Below, one piece after another: positions 1-7,248 of a stretch of DNA of 19,954 nt (its first letter is position 1; each line of letters opens with the position of its first letter). A model generated the notes under the pieces. That model was not told where the DNA came from. It saw nothing but the letters and a program-made list of their open reading frames with translations, and ran no database searches. Where the stretch lies: the NCBI GenBank assembly GCA_030849805.1, contig JASANZ010001859.1:1-19954 (forward strand), in the 5' to 3' direction. Source of the stretch: Sergeia podlipaevii. Its lineage: Eukaryota > Euglenozoa > Kinetoplastea > Trypanosomatida > Trypanosomatidae. Made by a program: the position numbers and the translations under genes.

Positions 1-61
1 GCAGAACCTCAAGTCCGCCTACATCAAGTCCACCATGGGCAAGCCTCAGCGCATCTACTAA
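1..61 (+). CDS. RPL10A: 60S ribosomal protein L10a (uL1), C-terminal end only
   Basis: This is the 3' end of a gene whose start lies before the window. Base 1 is the last base of a split codon, and codons 2-58 read QNLKSAYIKSTMGKPQRIY before a TAA stop. The ending YIKSTMGKPQR-I/L-Y is the highly conserved C-terminus of eukaryotic L10a, so identification is firm although only 19 residues are visible. From family knowledge, L10a (uL1) forms the mobile L1 stalk of the large ribosomal subunit and helps move deacylated tRNA out of the E site. Codons are strongly GC-ending, as expected of a highly expressed trypanosomatid gene. The gene is the first of a head-to-tail + strand series. Confidence 0.93.
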   Translation, partial: QNLKSAYIKSTMGKPQRIY

Positions 62-200
62 ACGCAATAAGAAAAAGGAAAAAGAGTTGTGTGCATGGGA
101 TAGTGACACGTGAGCAAAGAGTGAAAAGTGTCTGTGCACTTCTTTTTCTTTTTTTGGTCATTATTTTTGTGATTTGAGTTCAGCGTGAAGTAAGTAAATA

Positions 201-216
201 TGTGTGTGTGTGTGTG
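201..216. repeat. (TG)8 microsatellite
   Basis: A perfect TG dinucleotide run in the presumed 3' UTR of the L10a gene. Such runs are common in trypanosomatid spacers. No function is claimed. Confidence 0.9.
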
Positions 217-433
217 CACTCAAGCCCGCGTTGTCTCATGTCTTTCTCTCGGCATCCAGTTGTAGGTGAGGGACTGAGCGGAGCTGCGCCGGGTCTATGA
301 AAGGCGAGGATGAAGTAAACTAGGGGGGACCTCAAACACCCTCCCGCCCAACTCGTAACAGCTATTGGTTTGTCACCGAGCAAGCATCAACTGTTTGTTT
401 TTCTTTTCTTAAAAAAATAAAAAATAAACACGC

Positions 434-458
434 ACAATATTTTTTAAAAAAATATTGT
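434..458. repeat. AT-rich palindrome with 12-bp arms
   Basis: ACAATATTTTTT is followed, after one central A, by its exact reverse complement. In RNA this could fold as a hairpin in the L10a 3' UTR region. It may equally be a chance product of long T and A runs, but the flanking ACA/TGT match extends beyond the homopolymers. Confidence 0.7.
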
Positions 459-865
459 TCAGTTAGTATAAATGCAAAAATAAAAAGAAGTATATGTGTC
501 TTTTATTATGCGGGCACACATATACGCCCTCCCGGCCTATGAATTGTATATGCGCTGTTGTGCTGGCATGGTGTACCACCGTTGGAGGATAAGTAACGGA
601 AACTGTGCTGCGCAATAGGCTCTTTTTTTTGGCAATTTATTGCTTGTTTTTTTTTTTCTATTGTTATTATTATTATTATTATTTTTATTATTATTGTATT
701 TGCTTTTTCTCATTACCACATTTTTTCTTTATATATAACATAAAATATGAAAGGCGTCTCTCACATATCGAAAAGGAAGCAAAGTTTGACTGCACAATTT
801 CACTCCCTCACACTCCAGTATATAGATTCTTCCTTTTTTCTTTTTTTTTGTGTGTGTGCTCGCCA

Positions 866-893
866 CTCCCCCCCTCCCCTCCTCACCCCTGAG
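866..893 (+). promoter_or_regulatory. Probable trans-splice acceptor for the gene at 970
   Basis: A C/T-rich tract (about 866-890, preceded by T runs at 831-849) ends at the first AG, bases 892-893, with a second AG at 899-900. In kinetoplastids a polypyrimidine tract plus AG directs addition of the spliced leader. Use of this AG gives a 5' UTR of about 77 nt and places the in-frame GTG at 850 outside the mature mRNA, supporting ATG 970 as start. Confidence 0.6.
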
Positions 894-969
894 GGACAAG
901 CTGCTCCAACACTATAAAGATATAGTGCTCATTTTGCCTCGTGTTGCGCAGTGCTCTGATTACGACATC

Positions 970-2166
970 ATGAGTTTTGGTCCTCCACGCCGACGTGGAC
1001 GCACAGCGGCTTCTCAGTCTCTAAGGTTCAGCTCCTCCCAGCCACCACCATTGCGGCCACAACAAGGAGGAGGTACCCCAGCACGACTGATTGAGAACCC
1101 AATACGCGGTGTGGAAGCATACATTTTATCTCTTCGGTCCCGTCAAGCGCCACACACCGGCACTTTCATCTCCTCCACCCGCACTCAGGAACTGCGACTG
1201 AGGGCACGGGACAACAAACAGAGACGAAGAGTCACGGTAGAAGTTGGTAGAGGGCATTTCGGGCTTGACAAAGGGCAGATAGCAACTGGCTTTTCGGATG
1301 TTTCTGCTGGATATCGTGCTTCCGCTCGTCACATTAGGCGTTGTCGATCGCGATCGAGATCGTCCTGGGATTGGGGAACGACGGAGGAGGAGGAGGAGGG
1401 AGAGCATGAAAGGAACGCAGGGGATGCCCGTAAACAGGTTATCCATGCGCACAGCCCTGGTGCGAACGAGATGCTAAGAGGAGACGCAGAGGCATATGAC
1501 CCCCGCAGGCACGCCTCCGCCAGGTATCGTCGCGCTGAGGACTCTCGGAATTACTCGCCGCCGCCTTCTCCTTCACGCCCGCTTGTCTTCTCATCGTCGT
1601 GGTCTACCCCGGCACGCACAGCAGCAGGCATGAGCAGCAGCACGCCTCCTACACAACACAACAGTTTGAGTCCCTACACGGAGCGTCACTACGGCGCTCG
1701 GAGACGCAGCAAATATTTTAGTTCAACGGAAGAGGGAAGAGAAGAAGAGGGGGTCTCGCGGATGCTTTCACACTCTCCTCAGTGTCCTTTTGATGCTCCA
1801 CACACGACGTTTCCACGCCGTTGGTCGGAGCCACGCGCGGTGGAAGATGTGGAGGAATATTCATTTCCAAGAGCGTGGCAGTCGCCAGGGGCACAAAGCA
1901 GTGGCGGTGCGGCCTCTCTCGTCTCTCCAGCCTCAAGTCTACAGAAAGGACTGTCGGAGGCTCCACAAGACCTTGAGTTCGCTGCTAAAGCTAAGCCTGG
2001 GCGTGCACACGGCGCAGGGCTGATTGACTCCTATTTACGCCAAGGGCATCATGCTCCACTTATTCAAAGAAAGGGTACAGCGGCGGAGGAGGAGAGGGAG
2101 CTGGACCGACTGCGGGCGTACGTACTGCTATGGAGAGACACCAGACTAGCTCTCTCCGAAATCTAA
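970..2166 (+). CDS. Hypothetical Arg/Ser-rich, largely disordered protein
   Basis: I do not recognise a family. The frame is open from an in-frame GTG at 850, but the first ATG is at 970, downstream of the inferred splice acceptor, giving 398 residues. The N-terminus is basic (PRRRGR at residues 6-11). A short SR-type stretch (CRSRSRSS, about residues 124-131) is followed by an acidic EEEEE run. Most of the middle is rich in Ser, Pro, Arg and Gly with SP/PS motifs, including SPPPSPSRP, and it carries no membrane segment or signal peptide. The last ~35 residues (EEERELDRLRAYVLLWRDTRL) look helical and may be the only ordered piece. Coding is supported by length, by GC content well above the flanking spacer and by correctly placed splice signals. 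A nuclear or cytoskeletal role could be imagined, but nothing shows it. Confidence 0.75.
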   Translation: MSFGPPRRRGRTAASQSLRFSSSQPPPLRPQQGGGTPARLIENPIRGVEAYILSLRSRQAPHTGTFISSTRTQELRLRARDNKQRRRVTVEVGRGHFGLDKGQIATGFSDVSAGYRASARHIRRCRSRSRSSWDWGTTEEEEEGEHERNAGDARKQVIHAHSPGANEMLRGDAEAYDPRRHASARYRRAEDSRNYSPPPSPSRPLVFSSSWSTPARTAAGMSSSTPPTQHNSLSPYTERHYGARRRSKYFSSTEEGREEEGVSRMLSHSPQCPFDAPHTTFPRRWSEPRAVEDVEEYSFPRAWQSPGAQSSGGAASLVSPASSLQKGLSEAPQDLEFAAKAKPGRAHGAGLIDSYLRQGHHAPLIQRKGTAAEEERELDRLRAYVLLWRDTRLALSEI

Positions 2167-2429
2167 GAGAGAGGCAAGTGAGAGGCAAGAAAGAGAGAGA
2201 GAGAGAGAAAGAGAGACGATTTCTCTTCCTTTCTTGCTTTTTTCCCCCTTTTTTTTCCTTTTTTTTCTTCCCCAAAAAAGAGGTGAGGTAAAGCGAGAAA
2301 CTACTTACCCCCACCACCACCACCGCCACGTTCCTTTGTTGTTATTATTGTCCTTTATGATGTTTATCGTCCTTTTTTTATTTTTTATGACGATTATCGC
2401 CGTGGGCACAGCATCTTCTGTTTCTTGCA

Positions 2430-2452
2430 TTTTTTTTTTTTTTTTTTTTTTT
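2430..2452. repeat. T23 homopolymer
   Basis: An uninterrupted run of 23 T in spacer. Its true length is uncertain in most sequencing technologies. It could serve as a polypyrimidine signal, but the nearest start codon is more than 500 nt away. Confidence 0.85.
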
Positions 2453-2772
2453 GATAAGGAACGAGAGAACGGAAATAACAGCAGCAATATGGTGAGCAGT
2501 ACACGCAGGAGATATTGATATAGCCGTTTGTCTTGAAGAATGAAAGAGCACACGCACTCACAAGAGAGAGGGGAAAAAAAAAAGAAAAGAAATGTCAGTC
2601 GCGAGAGACGCCTCATTCTGGCGTGTTGTACAATCACTGATGTACAAAGGCATATATTTATTTTTTTCCTGTTTGTTTATCTTATGAAGATACTCTTTTT
2701 TTCTTTCTTTTTCTCTCCCTCGCTCTCTCTCTTTCGTTCTATATATATATAATTGTTGACATCTCAATAGTA

Positions 2773-2863
2773 CGTTTCTTTTTCTACTATACCTTTTCTC
2801 CCTCCTTTTCTTTCTCATTCATCACCATTCACTTCACCACCTCTCTTCATATTGCATTAAAAG
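2773..2863 (+). promoter_or_regulatory. Probable trans-splice acceptor region for the kinase gene
   Basis: A long C/T-rich tract (about 2773-2850) is followed by the first AG at 2862-2863, which would give a 5' UTR of about 156 nt. An alternative AG lies at 2921-2922 after a weaker tract. The choice cannot be settled from sequence alone. Confidence 0.5.
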
Positions 2864-2940
2864 CTTTCTGACGCTACTCGCACGAGGAAAAGCACTTTGG
2901 GATAAATAGAAGAAACTTACAGTTTTTCCTAGCATACCTT

Positions 2941-2984
2941 TATATATATAGAGAGAGAGAGAGAAAGAAAGAAAGAAAGAAAGA
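2941..2984. repeat. Compound (TA)(GA)(GAAA) microsatellite in the kinase 5' UTR
   Basis: Five TA units run directly into about six GA units and then about five GAAA units, ending 36 nt before the kinase ATG. The strand is purine-rich, so it is not itself a splice tract. It probably lies inside the mature 5' UTR. Confidence 0.8.
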
Positions 2985-3019
2985 ACACAAGGGAAAGAAC
3001 AAAGCAACAACAGAAAAGA

Positions 3020-3829
3020 ATGACTAATGCAAAGGTGGGTGACTTTACCCTCGGGAAACAGATTGGCTCCGGTAACTTCTCAAAGGTGCGCTTGGGGACC
3101 GACGGCAAGGGCAGGTCGTGGGCCATCAAGATCGTTGACAAGCGTCGTCTCCGCAAGGAGAACATGGAAGATCAGATGCTTCGCGAAGTAGCTATTATGC
3201 GCAAGCTGAAGCACCGCAACATTGTTCAGCTCGAAGCCGTTCTGCAGTCCAACTGCCACTACTACCTAGTTCTGGAACTCGTAACGGGTGGAGAGTTGTT
3301 TGATAAGATTGTGGAGGCGAAGCGTCTTGACGAGCCCACCGCTCGCGGGTACTTCCATCAGTTGATAGCTGGCATCTACTACTGCCATCAGCGCGGATTT
3401 GCTCACCGTGACCTTAAGCCTGAGAATCTCCTCCTGGACTCTACTGGCACGCTGAAGATTTCCGATTTTGGCCTTGGCAACCTTCAGCAGGATGCCCTAT
3501 TGCAGACGGTCTGCGGAACCCCAAACTACGTTGCCCCTGAGGTACTCATGGAGCGTGGGTACAACGGCCTTTCCGCGGATGTATGGAGCTGCGGTGTTGT
3601 GCTCTACGTGATGCTTGCTGGTCGTCTTCCTTTTGAGGATAGAAACATGAACACGCTCCTAGGGAAGATTGAGCGTGGCGAGTATCAAATGATTCACCAC
3701 ATTTCAGAGGAGGCTAAGGATCTTATTAGCCGTATGCTGGTGGTAGGCCCGTATAAGCGCATGAGCATCGAGGACGTGATCAATCATAAATGGTTTCAGG
3801 AAGACTGGGACCCACGGCTTCTAGAATGA
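3020..3829 (+). CDS. Serine/threonine protein kinase, CAMKL (SNF1/AMPK/CIPK-like) family
   Basis: A 269-residue protein that is almost entirely a kinase domain, transferring phosphate from ATP to Ser/Thr. All key elements are present: the glycine loop GSGNFSKV (16-23), the ATP-anchoring Lys37 in AIK, helix-C Glu56, the catalytic HRDLKPEN motif with Asp131 and Asn136, DFG at 149-151, a phosphorylatable Thr163 in the activation loop, GTPNYVAPE (166-174) and the ADVWSCG block (186-192). The VTGGELFDKI hinge region, the GTPNYVAPEV loop and the LPFED motif are typical of the SNF1/AMPK and plant CIPK branch of CAMK kinases. The protein stops about 10 residues after the last subdomain (HKWFQEDWD), so no UBA, KA1 or NAF regulatory module is encoded. 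Any regulation by partners would have to come in trans. ATG 3020 starts seven residues before the domain, and the stop is TGA. Confidence 0.94.
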   Translation: MTNAKVGDFTLGKQIGSGNFSKVRLGTDGKGRSWAIKIVDKRRLRKENMEDQMLREVAIMRKLKHRNIVQLEAVLQSNCHYYLVLELVTGGELFDKIVEAKRLDEPTARGYFHQLIAGIYYCHQRGFAHRDLKPENLLLDSTGTLKISDFGLGNLQQDALLQTVCGTPNYVAPEVLMERGYNGLSADVWSCGVVLYVMLAGRLPFEDRNMNTLLGKIERGEYQMIHHISEEAKDLISRMLVVGPYKRMSIEDVINHKWFQEDWDPRLLE

Positions 3830-4804
3830 GTCACACATACCAAAAAAAAAAAACTCATATTCATTCGGCAATAGTTGCGGTGTTCTCTAGGTGACACCCG
3901 GGAGGAATAAAAAAAGAAGAGGGGAAAGAAAGAAAAAAAAGTGTGCATGAGAGAGGAAGAGAGAGAAGTGATCAACTATTTTTTTTTCCTCATTCTACAT
4001 GTTAAGTTTACGATGAGTTCGGTTTTTTTTTTCAAAAAAAAAATTTTCTGAGAGCTGCCACATTGTTGTTGGCGTTTGATGATGATATATACCAATGTGT
4101 CTTTTCAGAGCTGCTTATTTTACGTTTGGACTTTTTTTTCTCTTCTCTCGCTTTTTGTTTTTATTCTCTTTTTGTTCTGGTCTTTTCTATGGCAAAGTGA
4201 GAGAGAGAGAGTGAGAGAGCGGAACATGAAGAGATTTATCAAAAGAGGTGGAATTCAGCTATTGTTCTTCTTCTTAAAAAAAAAAAAAAAAATGGAGGAG
4301 GATAGGTGAGAAATCATCTCCTTTTCTTTTTGTGGGTGGAGAGGAGCCAACTATTTTCTTTTTTTTTTCTTTTGTGTACAGGGATACTTCTTTTTTTTTT
4401 TGCTGGTGTTTATTGTTATCAACTTTTTGGGAAAGATGAATTATCTTTTTCTATTCTCCTCCCCCTCCTCTTTTTTTTCGCTCCTCTATTTATCTTTCTA
4501 CCCGTGTCCCTATTTATGTGAGATATCTTTTTCTTTTCTTTTCTTTTTTTTTGATTGTTATAAAGGCAAAAAAGAAGAAAGGAAAAGTGTTTGATGCATT
4601 TATGTGTGCAACTACAGGCTGTGAGCGCAATTCTTTACTTTCGCCTTTCACTGATCTACTTTTATCACTTCTACAACTACGAAATGAAAAAAGAAAACTC
4701 AATGTTTTTACGTGTGTATATTATAGTTGATTCGCATTTTTTGTTGTTGTTGTTACAGGAAATCTGAAAAAGCAAAAAGAATGGAAGTAGGAATGAAAGT
4801 AAAA

Positions 4805-4824
4805 AAAAAAAAATATTTTTTTTT
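4805..4824. repeat. A9-TA-T9 perfect palindrome
   Basis: Nine A, the dinucleotide TA, then nine T form a 20-bp perfect palindrome within a longer A13/T9 context. It probably arose from homopolymer growth. It could form a hairpin in RNA. Confidence 0.75.
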
Positions 4825-4957
4825 AAGCGACGAAGCCGTGACATTTTAGGGCTGTCTTTGCCCGTTCCTCTCTACGCGGGGGGGAAGCGTCGTACTTGTT
4901 ATCTGCGTTTTTTTTTCCAGTTATTACGACTACTACAATAAGCGGTCTTTTTTTTTT

Positions 4958-5211
4958 CTTTCTACACTTCTCTCCACAATTTCTGATTATTATTATTTTT
5001 CCAAACTTTTTTTTTTGCTACTTTTGCTTCAATGGTGACAAGACCTTTTTTTTTCTTTTCCTATGTTATTTTTTTTTTTCTATCTATTTTCTTTGTTGTT
5101 TGTTTGTTTGTTTCACTGGTGAGGGAAGAGTTAAAAAAAAAAAAGAGAAGGCACTTCGTGTGGCTATCAGTCAAATCATTCATTTGCTAATTTATTTTGT
5201 TTTATTTATTT
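4958..5211 (+). repeat. Direct duplication, copy 1 (probable contig end)
   Basis: This 254-base segment recurs immediately after the N at 5212. The two copies differ, by eye, at three homopolymer-length positions (a T run of 10 versus 9 and an A run of 12 versus 10) and one substitution (C versus A after the T run following GACAAGACC). Such differences fit repeated reading of one locus better than an old duplication. Confidence 0.9.
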
Positions 5212-5212
5212 N
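5212..5212. other. Ambiguous base N at duplication junction
   Basis: The only N in the window sits exactly between the two near-identical copies. It most likely marks a scaffolding join in which overlapping contig ends were placed side by side instead of being merged. Confidence 0.9.
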
Positions 5213-5463
5213 CTTTCTACACTTCTCTCCACAATTTCTGATTATTATTATTTTTCCAAACTTTTTTTTTGCTACTTTTGCTTCAATGGTGACAAGACCT
5301 TTTTTTTTATTTTCCTATGTTATTTTTTTTTTTCTATCTATTTTCTTTGTTGTTTGTTTGTTTGTTTCACTGGTGAGGGAAGAGTTAAAAAAAAAAGAGA
5401 AGGCACTTCGTGTGGCTATCAGTCAAATCATTCATTTGCTAATTTATTTTGTTTTATTTATTT
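5213..5463 (+). repeat. Direct duplication, copy 2 (probable contig start)
   Basis: Second copy, 251 bases, starting with the same CTTTCTACACTTCTC as copy 1 and ending in the shared ATTT units. The sequence then continues with extra ATTT units and a G run that copy 1 lacks because it stops at the N. Confidence 0.9.
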
Positions 5464-5844
5464 ATTTATTTATTTTTGGGGGGGAGGCTTATTATTATTT
5501 TTTTTTGATGCCTTTCTTTATCTGCATCTTCGCCTTTTCTCCATTACTCATACACTGGAAAGGAGGAAAAGTAGTATTGTGGGGTACACTCTTCTGCAAG
5601 TAGTTCAGCTTTTATATCTCCCTCTCGCACTCGTACATTATCATTATAACTCTTTTTTTTTCCAAAAATTTCAGTATGTTTTGCACTTTCCAGCTTTTTT
5701 TTGTTGTTTGGTTTGTTTGGGCATCAGTTTTTTTTTCTTTATGTGTGCTTGCCCCTGTTCAGTTATGTATGCGTTTCCCCTTTTTGGTGTTTGTTGTTAT
5801 ACGTCAGTGTGCATATGGCGATTGTTTGTGTGCGTATGTGTATG

Positions 5845-5870
5845 ATATATATATATATATGTGTGTGTGT
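5845..5870. repeat. (AT)n-(GT)n compound microsatellite
   Basis: About eight AT units are followed directly by five GT units in spacer. No function is evident. Confidence 0.85.
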
Positions 5871-6360
5871 ATAACTCTAACAAATGCCTGTAGTACATTT
5901 ATGCGCATAGTAGCAAAGAATGCTTTTTTTTTAAAGAAGAGAAAAGCGGAATGTTTTCGATGATGTGGTGATTGCATGGTGCGAAGGCTACACATTGGTG
6001 ACAAATAGGAGGGAATGTATTCCTTCTTTCGGTGATTATGGGCTCTTTAACTTCAAAGGTTTCAGCGGCTACAGAAGGAGAAAAGAGGGATGAACATGTT
6101 GTACTATGTGCCCGTGGTTTTTCTCTTTCTTTTCTGATAGATAATTTTCTGCTCTACAGCGTTTTATTCGTTTCTTTACTTTTTCCCCCTTTGCTCTCTA
6201 TTTCTATCATTTCTTCTTTGAAGAAGATATAGCTTTTTACTTTTTAAAAAGACTTTTATACCTTGGAGACAAATCTTTTCTGAAGATAGAAAGGAGAGAA
6301 AAATAAAAAGAAGAGGAAAAGGCATAGTATTCAACATATCATCATTCAAGTACATTTTTT

Positions 6361-6419
6361 CATTGTTTTTTTTTCTTTTCTATCGTAATAACTCTTTGCA
6401 TTGGTTTTTTTTTCTGTAG
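6361..6419 (+). promoter_or_regulatory. Probable trans-splice acceptor for the sestrin-like gene
   Basis: T-rich tracts at 6364-6381 and 6403-6414 end in CTGTAG, with AG at 6418-6419. That would give a 5' UTR of about 130 nt ahead of ATG 6550. A second, closer pyrimidine stretch (about 6461-6478) followed by an AG near 6495 is a possible alternative. Confidence 0.55.
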
Positions 6420-6549
6420 TTTCAAGGCACTTGTGCTGAGGTTACTTATTGCGGCGCTTGTATCTTTTTCTTTTTGCTGTACGTGCTGAATCGAGAACGA
6501 ATTGAAACAATAATTTTAAAAAAAGCGAGCAAGCAAAAATATATTCAAC

Positions 6550-7185
6550 ATGCAGAGTAGTATCGCAGCTGGCACCACTAGCACTGAAGGTGCAACCGCA
6601 CTGCTTTGTTATGGTGGTGTTCTAGTCTCTCATGTGTTTGCGCTGGAGCAGCAGGTGCAGCAGCAGCAGCAGCAGGTGCAGGTGCAGTCCACGCTCCGTA
6701 GTGCGCGTGCCACGTCAGGTATGGCATCACCTCATTACTGTTTTTATCATCATCATCATGGTGATGCGGGAGCCTACGGTGCTTCTAGCAGTGGCAACGT
6801 GAATACTGTAGGAACAGGTAGCGGTGGCGGTAGTGGTGCTGGCGGCGGAAGACACAGCAGATCTCCAGCTCCCTCACAGATGCCTTTCTCAACTGCCCCC
6901 ATACCACATATCGTTCTTAAGATGCTCGAACTGCCAGATAAAAAGCCTGGCTTCCGCGGGTACCCATCAAGTCACGCACTAACGGCCGCTGCTGCTGCGC
7001 CTCTCTCTTCCTCTCCATCTCTAGCGACTTTTGGCGGCGCAGGGAGTGCGCTGATTGCGACGCTTCCTCAGACGGACTTGGCAGCTGCTGAGGAGGACTT
7101 CACTCCGACTGTTCTGTTTGAGGTGTTTGAGCAATACTTCTTTCCTTATCATTTATTCCGCAAAGGGGCAGGAGGCTATTCTTAG
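6550..7185 (+). CDS. N-terminal part of the sestrin-like gene, closed by an in-frame TAG
   Basis: 211 codons from ATG 6550 to TAG 7183-7185. The frame is the same as that of the following 1139-codon ORF, and the 21 codons between the TAG and the next ATG are all open (reading roughly SGVSSSSGNIQNNN then TGGGGAT). This is therefore best read as the first sixth of one long gene. It holds a Q/V repeat from CAG/GTG codons (about residues 34-47), a His run (HHHH, about 67-70), a Gly/Ser-rich linker, and two ordered-looking blocks: PHIVLKMLELPDKKPGFRGYP (about 119-139) and FTPTVLFEVFEQYFFPYHLFRK (about 183-204). I recognise no domain in these blocks. If the TAG is genuine and not read through, this makes a short protein of unknown use. 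Confidence 0.65.
   Translation: MQSSIAAGTTSTEGATALLCYGGVLVSHVFALEQQVQQQQQQVQVQSTLRSARATSGMASPHYCFYHHHHGDAGAYGASSSGNVNTVGTGSGGGSGAGGGRHSRSPAPSQMPFSTAPIPHIVLKMLELPDKKPGFRGYPSSHALTAAAAAPLSSSPSLATFGGAGSALIATLPQTDLAAAEEDFTPTVLFEVFEQYFFPYHLFRKGAGGYS
7183..7185 (+). other. In-frame TAG interrupting the long sestrin-like frame
   Basis: The codon lies between TCT and AGC in a Gly/Ser/Asn-rich linker. Removing it leaves a single open frame from 6550 to 10668 (1372 codons before the terminal TAG). TAG is also the true terminator of this gene and of the one at 16656, so recoding of TAG as a general sense codon is not supported. Candidate explanations are a base error, an allelic nonsense mutation, readthrough, or use of a downstream start. 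Confidence 0.85.
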
Positions 7186-7248
7186 AGCGGCGTCTCCTCC
7201 TCTTCTGGGAACATCCAAAACAACAACACTGGTGGTGGGGGTGCCACA

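Larger units (their letters stand above)
62..969 (+). other. Intergenic spacer: L10a 3' UTR and next gene's leader region
   Basis: No credible gene is present. The stretch begins with the 3' UTR of the ribosomal gene, holding a (TG)8 run at 201-216 and a GC-richer block at about 217-385. It then turns AT-rich, with a 12-bp-arm palindrome at 434-458, ATT triplet runs at about 664-694, and long T and C/T tracts up to 890 that lead into the next gene's splice acceptor. Short open frames here are low-complexity (Asn, Phe or Tyr strings from ATT and T runs) and look like chance. Confidence 0.7.
2167..3019 (+). other. Intergenic spacer rich in GA and T runs
   Basis: No gene is supported. Just past the stop is a GA-rich segment (2165-2217), then T-rich sequence, CCA triplets near 2310-2328 and a 23-base T run (2430-2452). 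The broad pyrimidine-rich tract at about 2773-2850 leads into the kinase gene's splice acceptor. Small frames in this stretch encode only Phe/Leu or Lys/Arg strings from these runs. Confidence 0.7.
3830..6549 (+). other. 2.7-kb intergenic spacer, AT-rich, with an assembly join
   Basis: No convincing gene. It contains many T and A runs, a GA repeat near 4198-4220, a short complex island at about 4826-4890, a 0.25-kb direct duplication separated by one N (4958-5463), mixed AT/GT microsatellite at about 5845-5870, and splice signals near 6361-6419 for the next gene. The longest open frame (4896-5603) crosses the N and consists of Phe/Ile/Leu strings read from poly-T, so I do not call it. A 64-codon frame at 6038-6232 is discussed as a weak candidate. 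Confidence 0.7.

Noticed and set aside
850..969. Upstream GTG extension of the 970-2166 frame
   Set aside because: The extension lies largely in the pyrimidine tract before the inferred splice site and lacks an ATG.
2193..2984. GA and TA runs as possible transposon or retroposon remnants
   Set aside because: They are simple microsatellites. I saw no reverse transcriptase fragment, target-site duplication or retroposon signature.
4896..5603. Long open frame of 235 codons across the N
   Set aside because: It reads poly-T and ATT tracts as Phe/Ile/Leu strings, contains the ambiguous base, and repeats itself because of the probable assembly duplication. There is no coding composition.
6645..6690. 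CAG repeats in the sestrin-like gene as an unstable expansion
   Set aside because: The runs are short, mixed with GTG, CAA and CAT codons and scattered through low-complexity linkers, which is ordinary for trypanosomatid proteins.
7183..7185. TAG as a reassigned sense codon, as in Blastocrithidia-type codes
   Set aside because: TAG, TAA and TGA all end genes here, no other gene contains an in-frame stop, and Trp is TGG throughout the kinase and the PP4R1-like gene.
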